Assembly: GCA_034401795.1 (NCBI GenBank)
Contig: CM067374.1
Location: 96,102,140-96,166,139 of the forward strand
Direction: 5' to 3'
Length of the DNA stretch: 64,000 nucleotides
Source: Chaetoderma sp. LZ-2023a
Lineage: Eukaryota > Mollusca > Caudofoveata > Chaetodermatida > Chaetodermatidae
Of the stretch, positions 54,170 through 64,000 are shown piece after piece. Numbering within the stretch: position 1 is the stretch's first letter; every line of letters starts with the position of its first letter. Made by a program: the position numbers and the translations under genes. Below the pieces are notes generated by a model. The model ran no database searches. It saw only the letters and a list, made by a program, of their open reading frames with translations, and had not been told where the DNA came from.

Positions 54170-55085
54170 TGAAAATAAATATTTATCCACCCCCCCCCCC
54201 CCAGGTGTCAATACTGGGCATGCCGCTAGAGATTGAATATGCCAACGATATGCACTTTATAGATGAGGAAAAGAAACCCCTTGACGTACATCTCCCAATA
54301 GCTGCAAGCAAACTAAAAATTGAGAATCTCTTTATGAATGGATCCAAAACAGAGTTCACCCACATATACCTATCTACAAAGCATGCAACTAAAGAAAATG
54401 CCGATCCACTCCGTGGCGACGAACCATGGAGGGAAAGAAAAATCCTGGGCTCACTGCTTTGCAGTACTGCTGACATTGCTGCACGCTGCATCATGGGGAA
54501 CATAGCTTTCCAGTCCTTCTGGAACCTATTGATTCGTAGATCAAAAATGGCCTTGGTAAAAAGACTACGTTTATACAATGCAACCTGCGTATCCTTGACG
54601 CTGTATAACTGTAACAGCTGGGAAGCTCCAAAGGCAGCTCTAGACAAACCTGCCGCCTACCACCGCAAACACCTACGCATTATCACTGGACACCGATGGC
54701 CAGACAGCATAATTTCCAACGATGCACTATACAAGATGTGTAATACGTCGCCGCTGTCTGTAAAAGTCGCCCAGCAAAAATGGTCCATGTTTGGCCATGT
54801 GCTAAGGACGCCAGAAGACACACCAGCACAGAGAGCCTTGGAATTCTCCCTACTCGGAGCCAGCAATTAGACCCAGGAGATGACGGCATTGCATAAATCT
54901 GTTAAGCGTGCTACGAGGTGACCTCAAGAAAGCAGCATTAGGTACACTCAAGTCAAGAATGGACTTGAGGGAGCTAAGGATTTTAGCTGAGGACAAGACA
55001 CAGTGGGCAAAAGCGAAGAAGGACTGATTGCAGCTGTAGGATATTTCTACCGCTACAGCCGCAGAATAAAGTAATCATACATACA
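54170..55085 (+). pseudogene. non-LTR retrotransposon RT C-terminal fragment plus 3' tail
   Basis: Open from 54169 to 54870: 'IEYANDMHFID' (degenerate catalytic YADD), 'RKILGSLLCSTADIAARCIM', 'VKRLRLYNATCVSLTLYNCN' and 'KHLRIITGHRWPDSIISN', 'WSMFGHVLR'. This is the thumb and C-terminal region typical of RTE/Jockey-like LINEs, not the Tx1 group above. A frame change near 54870 leads to 'RGDLKKAALGTLKSRMDLRE' and 'AEDKTQWAKAKKD' then stop ~55027. It ends at 'gtaatcatacatac'. A C14 tract at 54189-54202 adjoins its 5' break. 5'-truncated. Confidence 0.8.
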
Positions 55086-55447
55086 TGCTAAAAGGTCATC
55101 TAGAAGAAGCTTCTTTACACCTTAATATTTCACAATTTTCTTAGAAATGGAGATACCCCCATGTATCCCCTCAGCAATGGATATCCCAAACTATTTATTA
55201 ATAATTTGACGTCATAACCAACTAGGTCACATGTACCCTGACCTCATAATCAATAACGTCATGAATGAGGTAATTAAGTCCGTCATAAACGCTTAATAGT
55301 CCGTCAAGTTGTACAAATCGTATGTCTTTTCGATTTAGTAAACATTCTGTGGAATATTTTGAAACTAATTTGACTGGGCGCTGTTGCTGCCATAGGCAGA
55401 AGCAGCACCAAATCATATTAGTTTCAAAATATGCAACAGCTCATCTA

Positions 55448-57108
55448 TACACCTGTGCAAAAGTTAAGCACCAGCAAAAACAATAGAACGTAGAAACATG
55501 ATGGTACAACTAGGCTGCCATACTTTTTGTCCCCGCGTTAGCTGACATAATTCCAAGTACGAAATGCACATGCATGCATGACTTCACGCCGCTTGATGTC
55601 CGTGCGTGGCGGGAAACAGCACACGTGTTCAGTTATGTAAAAGTCCAGTTTGAGGTGTAGAACATTACATACAGATTTAGGCGACAAGATTAGGAATTTT
55701 GTGTTCATGACCGTGGTTTATTTGTACAGAGAGAATTAGCTCTTGATTGTGAACCGCTATGGCAAGACGAAGGTTAAGTGATCGTGTGAAATGGCAAATC
55801 ATAGGCATGCATACCACTGGTATGTCATGCAGAGAGATTGGCAGACAGCTGAACATTAACCATACTGTAATCAGTCGTTTGATTGCAAAACATGGGCAAA
55901 CTAACGAGGTGAAGGACAGGCCTAGATCTGGAAGACCGAAGAAGACTACTGCCCGTGGTGATCGAGCCCTAGTACGCCTTGTTAGGAGATCTCCATTCAC
56001 CAACAGCAGAGTGCTCAGCCAGCAATGGGAAACGCGCAATAGAGTGTCAATGTCTACCGTCAAAAGGAGACTGTATGCTGCTGGCATGAAAGCTAGGAGA
56101 CCTGTCAGACGTCCTCTCCTCACTGCACACCACAAAGAGGAGCGTCTGAGGTGGTGCAACGAAAGAAGACACTGGAACATGAGATCCTGGAGACGGGTAC
56201 ACTGGTCCGATGAAAGTCGGTTCCTGCTTCATGCCACAGATGGTCGAACTCGTGTATGGAGGTCCAGACGCACGGCGTACGACCAACGTAACATCATGGA
56301 AGAAGTTCCATTTGGTGGAGGTTCCGTTATGATATGGGGGTGCATCTCATTTGATTGTAAGCTGGATCTGTTGACTGTACCTGGAACACTAAATGGACAA
56401 AGATATCAAGATTCCATACTGGATAGAGTTGTGGTCCCTCATTTTGTAAATCATGCACCTGGAACCCACCCTATATTCATGGATGACAACGCCCGACCAC
56501 ATCGTGCTAGAGCTGTGCATGAATACCTCCGCCAGAATGCCATCGAAACCCTACCATGGCCAGCAAGGAGCCCTGACATGAACCCTATTGAGCATATCTG
56601 GGACATTCTGGGAAACATGGTGAGAAGGAGGGATCCTCCTGTGCAGAACCTACAGGAATTAACAGACGCACTCCATCTTGAATGGCAACGAAAACCACAA
56701 TGGCGTATCAGTCGGTTGGTGACCAGCATGAGACATCGTGTCCAGGCCGTCATCCAGGCACAAGGTGGATATACCCGGTATTAATAATGACAGTCTCAAA
56801 CTCGTGCACAGATGTTAAACTTCGTTTTCAGACACCATTAATGACAATCTAGCCACGTGTGTCAACTGTAGGGCAATAGTTGTCAATTGTGTCAACGTAA
56901 GCATATTCAGGCCTCGTATTCAAGTTCAAACAAAAACATACAGTGTTTCCCCACCATCATAATCAGCATTCCTCTAGTTGCATTATTACCTCTTGCACTA
57001 AGATGGATGGGTACATAAATGTTTATGCTATTGCTTTCTTCATAGCACATGAATATACCCTCGCATGTGCGTAAAAATAGGGTGGTGCTTAACTTTTGCA
57101 CAGGTGTA
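55448..57108 (+). mobile_element. Tc1-type transposon, 1661 bp, TA duplicated
   Basis: Ends 'tacacctgtgcaaaagttaa' and the exact inverse at 57089-57108; ~26 bp terminal repeats. Flanking TA at 55446-55447 and 57109-57110 is the standard target duplication. One intact transposase ORF inside. Compact structure and intact gene suggest recent arrival. Confidence 0.95.
55759..56784 (+). CDS. Tc1 transposase (DD34E), intact, 341 aa
   Basis: Cut-and-paste transposase, nuclear. Residues 1-110 hold paired-type helix-turn-helix domains ('GMSCREIGRQLNINHTVISR') joined by a basic GRPRK-like hook ('RPRSGRPKKT'). The catalytic triad is D151 ('HWSDESRF'), D243 ('MDDNARPHRA') and E278 ('SPDMNPIEHI'), with 34 residues between the last two. 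A glycine-rich 'GGGSVMIWG' box lies between D151 and D243. Length 341 is normal for the family. No stop or frameshift. The start follows 'gaaccgct' with no better upstream ATG in frame. It is unlike the AT-rich flanks in base use. Confidence 0.97.
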   Translation: MARRRLSDRVKWQIIGMHTTGMSCREIGRQLNINHTVISRLIAKHGQTNEVKDRPRSGRPKKTTARGDRALVRLVRRSPFTNSRVLSQQWETRNRVSMSTVKRRLYAAGMKARRPVRRPLLTAHHKEERLRWCNERRHWNMRSWRRVHWSDESRFLLHATDGRTRVWRSRRTAYDQRNIMEEVPFGGGSVMIWGCISFDCKLDLLTVPGTLNGQRYQDSILDRVVVPHFVNHAPGTHPIFMDDNARPHRARAVHEYLRQNAIETLPWPARSPDMNPIEHIWDILGNMVRRRDPPVQNLQELTDALHLEWQRKPQWRISRLVTSMRHRVQAVIQAQGGYTRY

Positions 57109-57304
57109 TATATAAATGGGATTCTGGGAAGTCAGGTTTCAAAGTGTATAAATCGATCACCAAACGAGAGACGCATGGGCGGAGCTTAGCTAGATGTGGG
57201 CGGGGGCATGGCTAAAACTGGGTTCGTCCATTGAAAGGTGATATTCATGATTCCAGGACTCCTCCGGGGACCGCGCAGTTAACAATTTAATCGCTAAATT
57301 AGAT

Positions 57305-57480
57305 TTTTTTTTTAAATCAGAATATTTGTTTATTGAATGTCCATTTGCAGGCCTGGAGAAGACAATTTTTTTATTTACTACTGGAATGGCTCGCTCGGTT
57401 ATCGGACTAGTCATACCATTGGTAAAAGTTTTTAAATCGTCTTTCTCCTCGCCTGCAAAACGACACTTCGCAAGACATCT
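57305..57480. mobile_element. hairpin MITE, family A, diverged
   Basis: 'gtccatttgcaggcctggag' and 'cctcgcctgcaaaacgacac' are inverted arms; centre 'ggctcgctcggttatcgg'. Arms show more changes than the 6.9 and 8.3 kb copies. Confidence 0.7.
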
Positions 57481-57944
57481 GGGGGGTGTTTAAAGAATTC
57501 GTGGACCCGCCCTAAATAATGAATATGTCAACAGTCAACAATTTCACAATCTAATACAAATATTACTTACATGAAGAAGACTCACTACTTGGGTCACTAC
57601 GCGACAATGTCGTCAGGGACAGAGCTATAATAGCCAATGTCACGACCTCCATTAAGTACGCCATGCTGATAGATTGGTGTGTTACTTGACAAATTTAAGC
57701 GAAATAATTACAATTTTAATAAGAATGTTCATTTATAGAAGAAATCTAGTCAGTCACGCAAGCCCATTTCCACCAAGGCGTTTTATCCATATTTATCAAA
57801 AAGTGGCAGGCCGAAGCTCCGCCCTCATAGGTATCATACATCCTGATTCATTCGCTGTACCTCTATACAGGCGATAACTTGCGCGCAAAGATAAACAAAT
57901 ATATATTTATACATGTTTATTACCAAGTCGAAACTGGGCAACAA
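57481..57944. other. no gene recognised
   Basis: No conserved frame or repeat seen. Confidence 0.4.
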
Positions 57945-57945
57945 T

Positions 57946-57996
<51 letters not shown>

Positions 57997-58089
57997 GTCG
58001 TCGTCGTCGTCCTTGTTGTCGTCGTAGCCGTTGCGGTAGTCGTCGTAGCCGTCGTCGTTGCCGCCGCCGCCAACGTCGTCGTTGTCGTC

Positions 58090-58123
<34 letters not shown>

Positions 58124-58290
58124 ACACCAACACCACAAATTACCACTACCTCCGCCACCGCCACAAGCACCACCCACAACCAACGGCACGACAGCTATCC
58201 TTCACCAGCACCACAATCGCCAACCACCGCGGCCACTGCCACCACCACCGCCACCACCACCACCGCCTCCAACGCTACCACCACCACTAA
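57945..58290 (+). repeat. compound trinucleotide microsatellite (GTC)/(ATC)/(CAC)
   Basis: GTC units to ~58090, ATC units to ~58120, then degenerate CAC/CCA units to 58290. Arg-, Val- and Ser-rich frames are artefacts. Confidence 0.95.
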
Positions 58291-58384
58291 ATGACCGTTG
58301 GCAAGAGAATAACTAGAATTATTATACATTGTATTTCAAAACACGTGTATCACTTTACCTGCAACGTTACCTCCTGCGTCATCT

Positions 58385-58600
58385 TAGCACTCTGATAGTG
58401 AAGCCGGCCAAAAAGAGAATCTGTAGTGGTCTTGCGGAAGTCACATACTCTTGAAAATTTACCCCTGGAATGCCTGGCTCGGAAACCGAGCCAGTCATTC
58501 CAGTGGTCAAATTTAAAAATAATAATTTTCTTGACTTGCAAATGATGCTGATTAAGCAAAGATTTTGATTTTCCTGTCATTTTAATGTTAAAACCGGCCA
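58385..58600. mobile_element. hairpin MITE, family A
   Basis: Core 'ctggctcggaaaccgagccag' and arms 'gaaaatttacccctggaatg' / 'cattccagtggtcaaattta' (58453-58520). The outer left 'agcactctgatagtgaagcc' resembles the piggyBac-like end at 34.3 kb ('agcactctgatgtc'). Confidence 0.7.
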
Positions 58601-58619
58601 AAACAACCTCTCAGAAGTC

Positions 58620-58725
58620 TTGGAAAATATCAATTTATAGGACAACAGAAAGCTATATTTGTCAATTCTTCTGACAACTTTACAAAAATAGTCTTATCTT
58701 GGCCTGAGAATGGACATTCACGGAA
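58620..58725. mobile_element. MITE family A remnant
   Basis: Degenerate left arm 'tatcaatttataggacaaca' and clear right arm 'aaaatagtcttatcttggcc' then 'gaatggacattca'. Centre deleted. Confidence 0.6.
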
Positions 58726-59384
58726 CCAAAATCAGCCTGCGCTTTGAGGCGCTGTGGACACAAGAGTGGTTAGCGGTTGAGATATGTTTGCAATCACAAT
58801 TCACATAATTTTTTACATTACCATTTTTTTCTTCTTTTAATCTACGGTAAATCAACGAATTCAGCATCTGTTAAATTGAACACCGACATAATGAAACAGG
58901 GAATATTGGGTCTAAGAAAATCATAATCATAGCAAAAAAACCTGAATGATCCGTTCTTTCAGTCAAATACCTGACGTCATAATCGAAATACGCCACTGGT
59001 TAACTGAAGTAACAATCAATAACCCAGTTCTTAGGGGGGAGGGAGGGGGGTTGTTGCGGCAATGCGCACTGACAGATTTCCATCACACCAATTCCGGATT
59101 GTTCAACAGAACCATTATTTTTTTACCTTGTTATGTTTTTCAGATTTGAAGGAGATCTATCTTGTCAACCCTTTCAACTACGAATTCCTAGTATTTAAAT
59201 TTTCAGTAAAAAAAGATAACCTAACCTGGTGAATAGTGTCGTCGTCGTCATAACCATACAGTTAGTGTTAGAATTTACCGCGCACGTTTGGATGAACAGC
59301 AAACAAGAAATGTAAACGCGTGTCATAGTCCCTACCCCTTTGCGCGCGAAAGCCAGAAACCGAAAACTCGTTTTCCGTTAATAA
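58726..59384. other. no gene; isolated CRE-like site
   Basis: TGACGTCA at 58972-58979 followed by 'taatcgaaatacgcca' resembles the ACGTCA-rich part of MITE family B, whose core lies at 59385; the space between would be an insertion. G-run at 59031-59052. Confidence 0.45.
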
Positions 59385-59475
59385 ATATTGTGTTGAATAT
59401 TTCAAAACTAATTTAACTGGTACCTGGTGTGCAGCAACAGCTCCCCTTCAAATAGGTTTCAAAATATTCAGCAGT
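59385..59475. mobile_element. hairpin MITE core, family B
   Basis: 'gttgaatatttcaaaactaa' and 'aaataggtttcaaaatattc' are inverted around 'ctggtgtgcagcaacagctc'. Confidence 0.7.
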
Positions 59476-59857
59476 TTATCTATGTAATTACCTTGAAATT
59501 TAAATTGTGGTAATTTATGGATTAAAGTGTTCAACTATCACTGCATTCCTCAGAATACAAGGTATTTTAATATCTTTTACACTCGTTATAGATGTGGATT
59601 ATTCGTTGCCCCGAGGCGACGATTCTCTCGGTTCGCAATAATTATTAAAAATAATATTATGCCTGCCCACGCGCGGGCAATGATGAGCTGATAATTTGAG
59701 ATTAGTGATTTCTTCACACGCCACATTTATTATGACCAGAGAAATTTCATAATAAAACTCGAACACATTTACCGAAGTAATTGTAAAGCCGCCGGCCCAT
59801 CTACCGATTTTATCTGTCGATTGTACTGCCGGCCGGTAGAATAAGTAGCGTCGTAGA
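59476..59857. other. no gene recognised
   Basis: Small inverted words only ('gcccacgcgcgggca', 59665-59679). Nothing else. Confidence 0.4.
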
Positions 59858-59933
59858 CAACAACAACAACAACAACAACAACAAGAACAACAACAACAAC
59901 ACCAGCAGCAGCAGCAGCACCACCACCACCACC

Positions 59934-59993
<60 letters not shown>

Positions 59994-60015
59994 AAAAGCA
60001 GCGGCAGCAGCAGAC
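59858..60015 (+). repeat. compound microsatellite (CAA)/(CAG)/(CAC)/(CAA)
   Basis: CAA, CAG, CAC then CAA blocks with few interruptions, ending in 'agcagcggcagcagcag'. Confidence 0.96.
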
Positions 60016-60052
60016 TGTTGCGATTTGGATTTATAAATACATGTGCCTGCAA

Positions 60053-60275
60053 CGGAAGATGCAATATCCTGAAATGGAAGAGTTTATCAAACAATTTGAC
60101 ATTTTGGAGCTAGCTGAAACAAACCTAGACGAGTATGATGATATAAATATTACTGACTACAAGATAATCTTTAAAAAACGCGTAAACGCGCGTAAGCGAT
60201 TGGGTGGAATGGTAGTTAAAGACGAAATGTCCAACCATATTCACGAGCTAAAATCGGATAACTACGGAGCCTTAC
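60053..60275 (+). pseudogene. LINE endonuclease (APE) fragment
   Basis: A plus-strand frame with 'FIKQFDILELAETNLDEYDD' followed by 'NITDYKIIFKKRVNARKR' and 'GGMVVKDEMSNHIHELKSDN'. This matches the order in apurinic-type endonucleases of LINEs (DI...ETK, then 'GG..V.VK'). The Lys of ETK is Asn. It is bounded by a microsatellite upstream and runs into a minisatellite downstream; nothing of the RT remains. Confidence 0.65.
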
Positions 60276-60390
60276 TAAGGCATTCCCTCGCCTTACTAGG
60301 CGTTCCGTCGCCTTAACTAAGGTGTTCCCTGGGCTTGCTAAGGCGTTCCCTCGCCTTACTAAAGCGTTCCCTCGCCTTACGAAGGTGTTT
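60270..60390 (+). repeat. minisatellite, ~21 bp unit, about five copies
   Basis: Unit 'cgccttactaaggcgttccc' with variants ('cttaactaaggtgttccctg'). Each unit has a 'ccttactaagg' inverted element, so single units could form tiny hairpins. Confidence 0.85.
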
Positions 60391-60639
60391 CTTTATGGAT
60401 CTGAGGGTGTGTCTGAGGATCGGGTGTCTGTGAGTGAGTGGGTTTGTAGGTGTCTGTTGGCTACTAGACATGGGATGGGACTTTTGGGTATATGTGAGGA
60501 TGGGAGGGTGGCTTTGTGAGTGACTGGGTACGTGAATCGATGCGTCCTTGGATGAGTGGGCTATGACATGGTGCATGTTTTGGTAGGTGTGTTTATTTGT
60601 GGGGTGGGGGGGGGGGTCTTTTGTTGGGCACGCATTTGT

Positions 60640-60789
60640 GGGTGTGGGTGGGGTTTGTGCGTGTATTTACGAGTCGCGTGACTGGGGGTGGGTGGGACTG
60701 TGAGTGCTGGGTCTGTGTGTGCGTCCATGAGCGCATGCCTGTCCTTGCGTGCGTGTGTGTGTGCATGTGTGTGTGCGTGCGTGTGTGTG

Positions 60790-60856
<67 letters not shown>

Positions 60857-60867
60857 ATATGTGTGTG

Positions 60868-60899
<32 letters not shown>

Positions 60900-61145
60900 T
60901 GTGTGCGTGTGTGCGCGCATTTGTCCGTGTGGGTGGGGTTTGTGCGTGTATCTACGAGTCGCGTGTCCGTGGGCGGGTGGGACTGTGTGTACGACGTGCG
61001 TGAGCGCATGCCTGCGTGTGCGTGCGTGTGCGTGCGTGTGCGTGCGTGTGTGTGTGCGTGCGTGCGTGCGTGCATATATGTGTGTGTGTGTGCGTGCGCG
61101 CGTGTGCGTGCGTGCGTGCGTGCGTGCGTGCGTGTGCGTGTGTGT
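60640..61145 (+). repeat. (TGCG)/(TG) microsatellites within a ~285 bp tandem duplication
   Basis: 'gtgggtggggtttgtgcgtg' recurs at ~60645 and ~60927, each followed by 'acgagtcgcgtg', 'gtgggactgtg', 'gagcgcatgcctg' and then a TGCG tract. The duplication includes the microsatellite. Long Cys/Val/Arg frames here are artefacts. Confidence 0.9.
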
Positions 61146-61354
61146 TTGTGGGTTTATGAATGGGTGGCTGGGTCAGTGGGTCTGTGTCTGTGTCTTTGGT
61201 CTCTCAATGGGCCTTTGTGTGCGTGGGTTTGTAAATCTGTAGATGGCTCATTGCACGGATCTATGTGCGCTTTGACGGTGGGTCTGTGGGTGGGAGGGTA
61301 TGCATATCGGTGCATCTGTAGATGTATGGGTGGGACTATCATGAACGCAAGCAG

Positions 61355-61450
61355 CCAGACAGCAATACAGGCAGGCGGGCAGGCAAGCAGACAGGTAGGT
61401 AGACAGATAGTGAGACAGAGACGCATAGGCTGGCAGGCAGGCAGGCAAAC
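61355..61450 (+). repeat. (CAGG)/(CAGA)-like degenerate microsatellite
   Basis: 'gcaggcgggcaggcaagcag' and 'ggcaggcaggcaggcaaaca' with CAGA-type words between. It lies directly upstream of the SGNH-like remnant. Confidence 0.85.
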
Positions 61451-61457
61451 ATTCAGA

Positions 61458-61819
61458 ACAATGGCTATGCGACACCCGGATGGCCATAGCCCGGAGAAGA
61501 TCATCCTGAATACTGGCATCAACTCCAAAAATGAGCATCCAACCAAAGCCTCAAGGTTCATGGCTAGAGAATTTAAGAACAGCTTCCCTAATGCGGAGTT
61601 GTACTTTGCTGAGATTAACTTCTCTGATAGCTTGTCAGACAGGCAAAAGTACTGTCTCAAGCGCATCAACGAATCAGCAAGGTCCAACTGCCACGTTGAT
61701 AAGGTCATCCCCAAAATTCTGATGCCAATTTTCATGTTGAGAAGGATAGAATCCATTGGACGAAAGAAACATCTAATTGTATTTATAAACAATGGCTGAC
61801 AGAACTTGGTGTAAACTAA
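61458..61819 (+). pseudogene. SGNH-hydrolase-like ORF remnant upstream of the Penelope-like element
   Basis: The first frame reads '[20 protein letters not shown]' (degenerate GxND block), '[19 protein letters not shown]' and '[10 protein letters not shown]'. After a frame change near 61715 it continues '[14 protein letters not shown]' (the D-x-x-H block: D, I, H) and '[10 protein letters not shown]' then TAA. This order fits the C-terminal half of an SGNH/GDSL esterase, a domain known in ORF1 of some LINEs. It stops directly before the Penelope-like frame begins, so it may be that element's upstream ORF. The N-terminal half is replaced by microsatellite. Confidence 0.6.
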
Positions 61820-63893
61820 ATGTGGGTCAAGGCAATAGCTCCCCTAACATAGGATTAGGAACAAACCTTGTCAATTCAGCAGCTGACTATGATCTCTCAC
61901 CATCTGAAAAATCAATTCTCGACCGTGGTCTTACTTTTGTACCAACTCCAAAAACCCAAAACAGGATTAGATTTGCTTTTAGACACAGGTCTTATTGAAA
62001 TAGCTAATTTTGGTCATTCTGTAAAAATAGCCCATCATTTTCGAGAGTCAAAACCATTCACCGGTTGGGACCCTCCAGATAGGCTAGATGATGACAATAT
62101 TAAAGCAACCATAAAAACGGTTGCTTGTATAGCCAGATCATTGCCAGTTACAAACAATAAGCAAAACCTTTCATTTCTCGAGCGACAGGCTATCAACAAA
62201 TTACGTAGAAATCAGAATATTATTATAAAACCAGCCGATAAAGGTGCAGCAACTGTGATTATGTCTAGAAAACTACATCCGCGAGGCCGAAAGGCAGTTA
62301 ACCAACACCAGGCATTACAGAAAACTTGATAATTTAATTTGGCCTCAGAACCGACAAAATTTCATTGAAATACTTAATTCATTGCATACAGATAAGTACA
62401 TCGATAAGAAACAGCCAAAGTATCTGCTAGGTGAGAATAATCCACAAAATCGGACATTTTATATCTTGCCTAAAATCCTATCAGCACCTGGTTAGATCCA
62501 TTGACACCACCTGGACGACCCATCATTTCAGACTGTGGCAGTGAGTCTTATAGCATTTCAGAATATAGTGATTACTATTTAAAGCCTATTGCTAATAGAC
62601 ACAAGAGCTTTCTCAAGAACACAGAACACTTTCTTTCAAAGTTATCCAAATTATCAGTTCCGAAAAATGCATATTTAGTCACATTAGACATAGATGCTAT
62701 GTATACCAATATAGATATTGATGCTGGAGTCAATGCTATTAAGAATTCTTTTGTCAAATTTCCTGATCCAGATCGACCAGACACGGAAATTCTAAAATTA
62801 TTAGAGCTATGTCTTAAAGGAAACGATTTCCAATTTAATGGTGAAAATTACCTTCAAATCTGTGGATGCGCAATGGGTAAACGATTCAGCCCAAATTTTG
62901 CTACGATTTATGTTGCGGAGTGGGAAGAGGAGGCCCTGAACAAATCAACCAAAAAGCCTCTTCTTTACCTCAGATATCTAGATGACATCTTCATAATTTG
63001 GCAACATTCAGAAGAAGACTTTTGGGAATTTTTTAGCATTTTAAATAACCAAGATTCAAACATCAAGCTAAAAGCTACTATTAGTGGAACATCAGTTGAC
63101 TTTTTAGATGTCACAATCTATAAGGGTCCTCAATTTGACTCCTCTGGAAAATTAGAATATAAAGTATTCTTTAAGCCAACAGACTCCCATCAGCTGCTTC
63201 ACAAAAAATCATTTCATCCGCCACACACATTTAAAGGTCTGATCAAATCACAAGTCATAAGATTCTTTCGAAACTCTAGCAACATGCAACATCTGAATAG
63301 TGCATGCCCTACTCTGTTTGATGCTTTGAAAGCACGAGGCTATTCAGCCCGTTTTCTTCGAAAAATTAAAGCAGACACCATCAATGAGCTTGAAAATCTA
63401 AAACCTCATAGCGGACCCGAGTTTGAACCTGTCCAAATTAAACACAATAAACCAATCAGTTTCTAAATGCGACAAAAACAGATGCAAAGTAAACAACAAT
63501 ATTGTAAACCAACAAACATTCCTGAGTTTTCAAACTAAAAATGAATATCATATCCGAACAAATATGCATTGTGATTCTGAGAATGTAGTCTATTTGATCA
63601 ATTGTGCCCTTTGCCGGAAACAGTATGTTGGTGAAACAAAAAATGCATTTAGAGTGCGTGCTAGACGGCACGTTTCTGATATTAACACCTCAGCAGATAC
63701 GCCAATTGCTCAACATTTCCAACTTCTTGATCATTCAGTTGAGCATCATTTTGAAATCATGCCAATAGAACAGATTCCGACCTTCGATAGTGAAGAAGAA
63801 ACGAGTTCATTTCGCAAAATACGAGAAGGCCATTGGATTAGAACACTCCAAACAAAAGCACCATTTGGAATAAATGTAGATTCAGGAATATAA
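61820..63893 (+). pseudogene. Penelope-like element: reverse transcriptase and GIY-YIG endonuclease, frameshifted
   Basis: Encodes a retroelement protein that combines a telomerase-related RT with a GIY-YIG nuclease. N-terminal blocks 'NIGLGTNLVNSAAD' and 'RGLTFVPTP', then (after a shift at the A5 run ~61950) 'LLDTGLIEIANFGHSVKIAH', 'NQNIIIKPADKGAATVIMSR', then after a shift near 62270 'ENYIREAERQLTNTRHYRKL'. After a shift near 62490: 'PPGRPIISDCGSESY', 'YLVTLDIDAMYTNI' (motif A Asp), 'MGKRFSPNFATIYV', 'YLRYLDDIFIIW' (catalytic DD), 'SVDFLDVTIYKG'. After a shift near 63440-63466: 'NVVYLINCALCRKQYVGETK' (GIY-YIG core) and 'FRVRARRH' (catalytic Arg). Stop at 63891-63893. At least four frame changes: dead copy. 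Sequence to 64000 appears to continue the element's 3' part. Confidence 0.88.
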
Positions 63894-64000
63894 CAAAAGA
63901 ACAAAATTATCCCATTTCAACTCATATACAATAGACGTAATGTTGAATTAGCGAAAACCATGAAAGACGAATATTCACAGTTGCAATATAAATTAAAGGA

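Larger units (their letters stand above)
55195..57235 (-). mobile_element. MITE family B split by a Tc1 element
   Basis: Left portion: TGACGTCA 55207-55214, 'gtatgtcttttcgatttagt', core 55340-55440 ending 'aaaatatgcaacagctcatc'. After the Tc1 (55448-57108) the family resumes with 'gaaagtcaggtttc'-like text (57130), 'aaatcgatcaccaaacg', 'gggcggagcttagctagatg' and 'catggctaaaactgggtt'. The Tc1 is therefore the later insertion. Confidence 0.7.

Noticed and set aside
60597..61799. 400-codon plus-strand frame
   Set aside because: Its first two thirds are TGCG/TG repeat translation. Only the end (61458 onward) has protein-like content, listed separately as an SGNH-like remnant.

Overview
The window is animal (metazoan) nuclear DNA, probably from a marine invertebrate and possibly a mollusc or other lophotrochozoan. 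It is AT-rich, its genes are split by spliceosomal introns, it carries one bilaterian-type aminergic GPCR, and it is packed with transposable elements typical of such genomes: DIRS, Penelope-like, Tx1/L1-like LINE, Harbinger, Tc1, hairpin MITEs and long micro/minisatellites. The species is inference only. There are no bacterial operons, no CRISPR array and no tRNA or rRNA gene I can support.

Layout. 0.9-3.3 kb: tandem array of a ~640 bp unit. 3.6-8.5 kb: hairpin MITEs, a 500-N assembly gap, a head-to-head pair of tRNA-like SINE heads and a perfect 28 bp palindrome. 8.7-13.3 kb: a 4.56 kb DNA transposon with ~0.9 kb inverted arms and a broken gene. 13.6-20.1 kb: MITEs, a LINE 3' tail and microsatellites. 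20.2-21.3 kb: the only recognisable full-length host-type gene, an intronless GPCR on the minus strand with a one-base frameshift in a G6/C6 run. 21.3-27.6 kb: mostly unannotatable, with MITEs, a short telomere-like tract and a possible THAP first exon. 27.7-28.1 kb: 5' fragment of a Penelope-like element (minus strand). 28.1-41.8 kb: a nest. A (TAG)n microsatellite is split by a Tx1/L1-like LINE. The LINE's ORF1 is split by a 6.1 kb Harbinger with TTA target duplications. The Harbinger holds a two-exon HARBI1-type transposase, an antisense three-exon MADF-BESS gene, a pogo/Tigger C-terminal remnant and a piggyBac-like MITE. 43.4-45.2 kb: 19 bp minisatellite. 46.7-53.9 kb: a full-length but mutated DIRS retrotransposon with inverted termini and an internal complementary region. 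54.2-55.1 kb: LINE RT fragment. 55.4-57.1 kb: an apparently intact Tc1 element (DD34E, 341 aa) sitting inside a MITE. 57.3-61.4 kb: MITEs and simple repeats with a LINE endonuclease fragment. 61.5-64 kb: a Penelope-like element (RT plus GIY-YIG) preceded by an SGNH-hydrolase-like ORF remnant, running off the window.

The coding content is almost wholly selfish DNA. The Harbinger transposase and MADF protein form the usual two-protein transposition system. The DIRS ORFs (gag, RT/RNase H, tyrosine recombinase) form a second system and the LINE ORF1/ORF2 pair a third. Only the Tc1 and the Harbinger genes look undamaged, so they are the likely young arrivals. The MITE family called B here repeatedly carries the CRE-like octamer TGACGTCA, so it may scatter CREB/ATF-type sites. 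Family letters A-D for MITEs are labels used only in this annotation.
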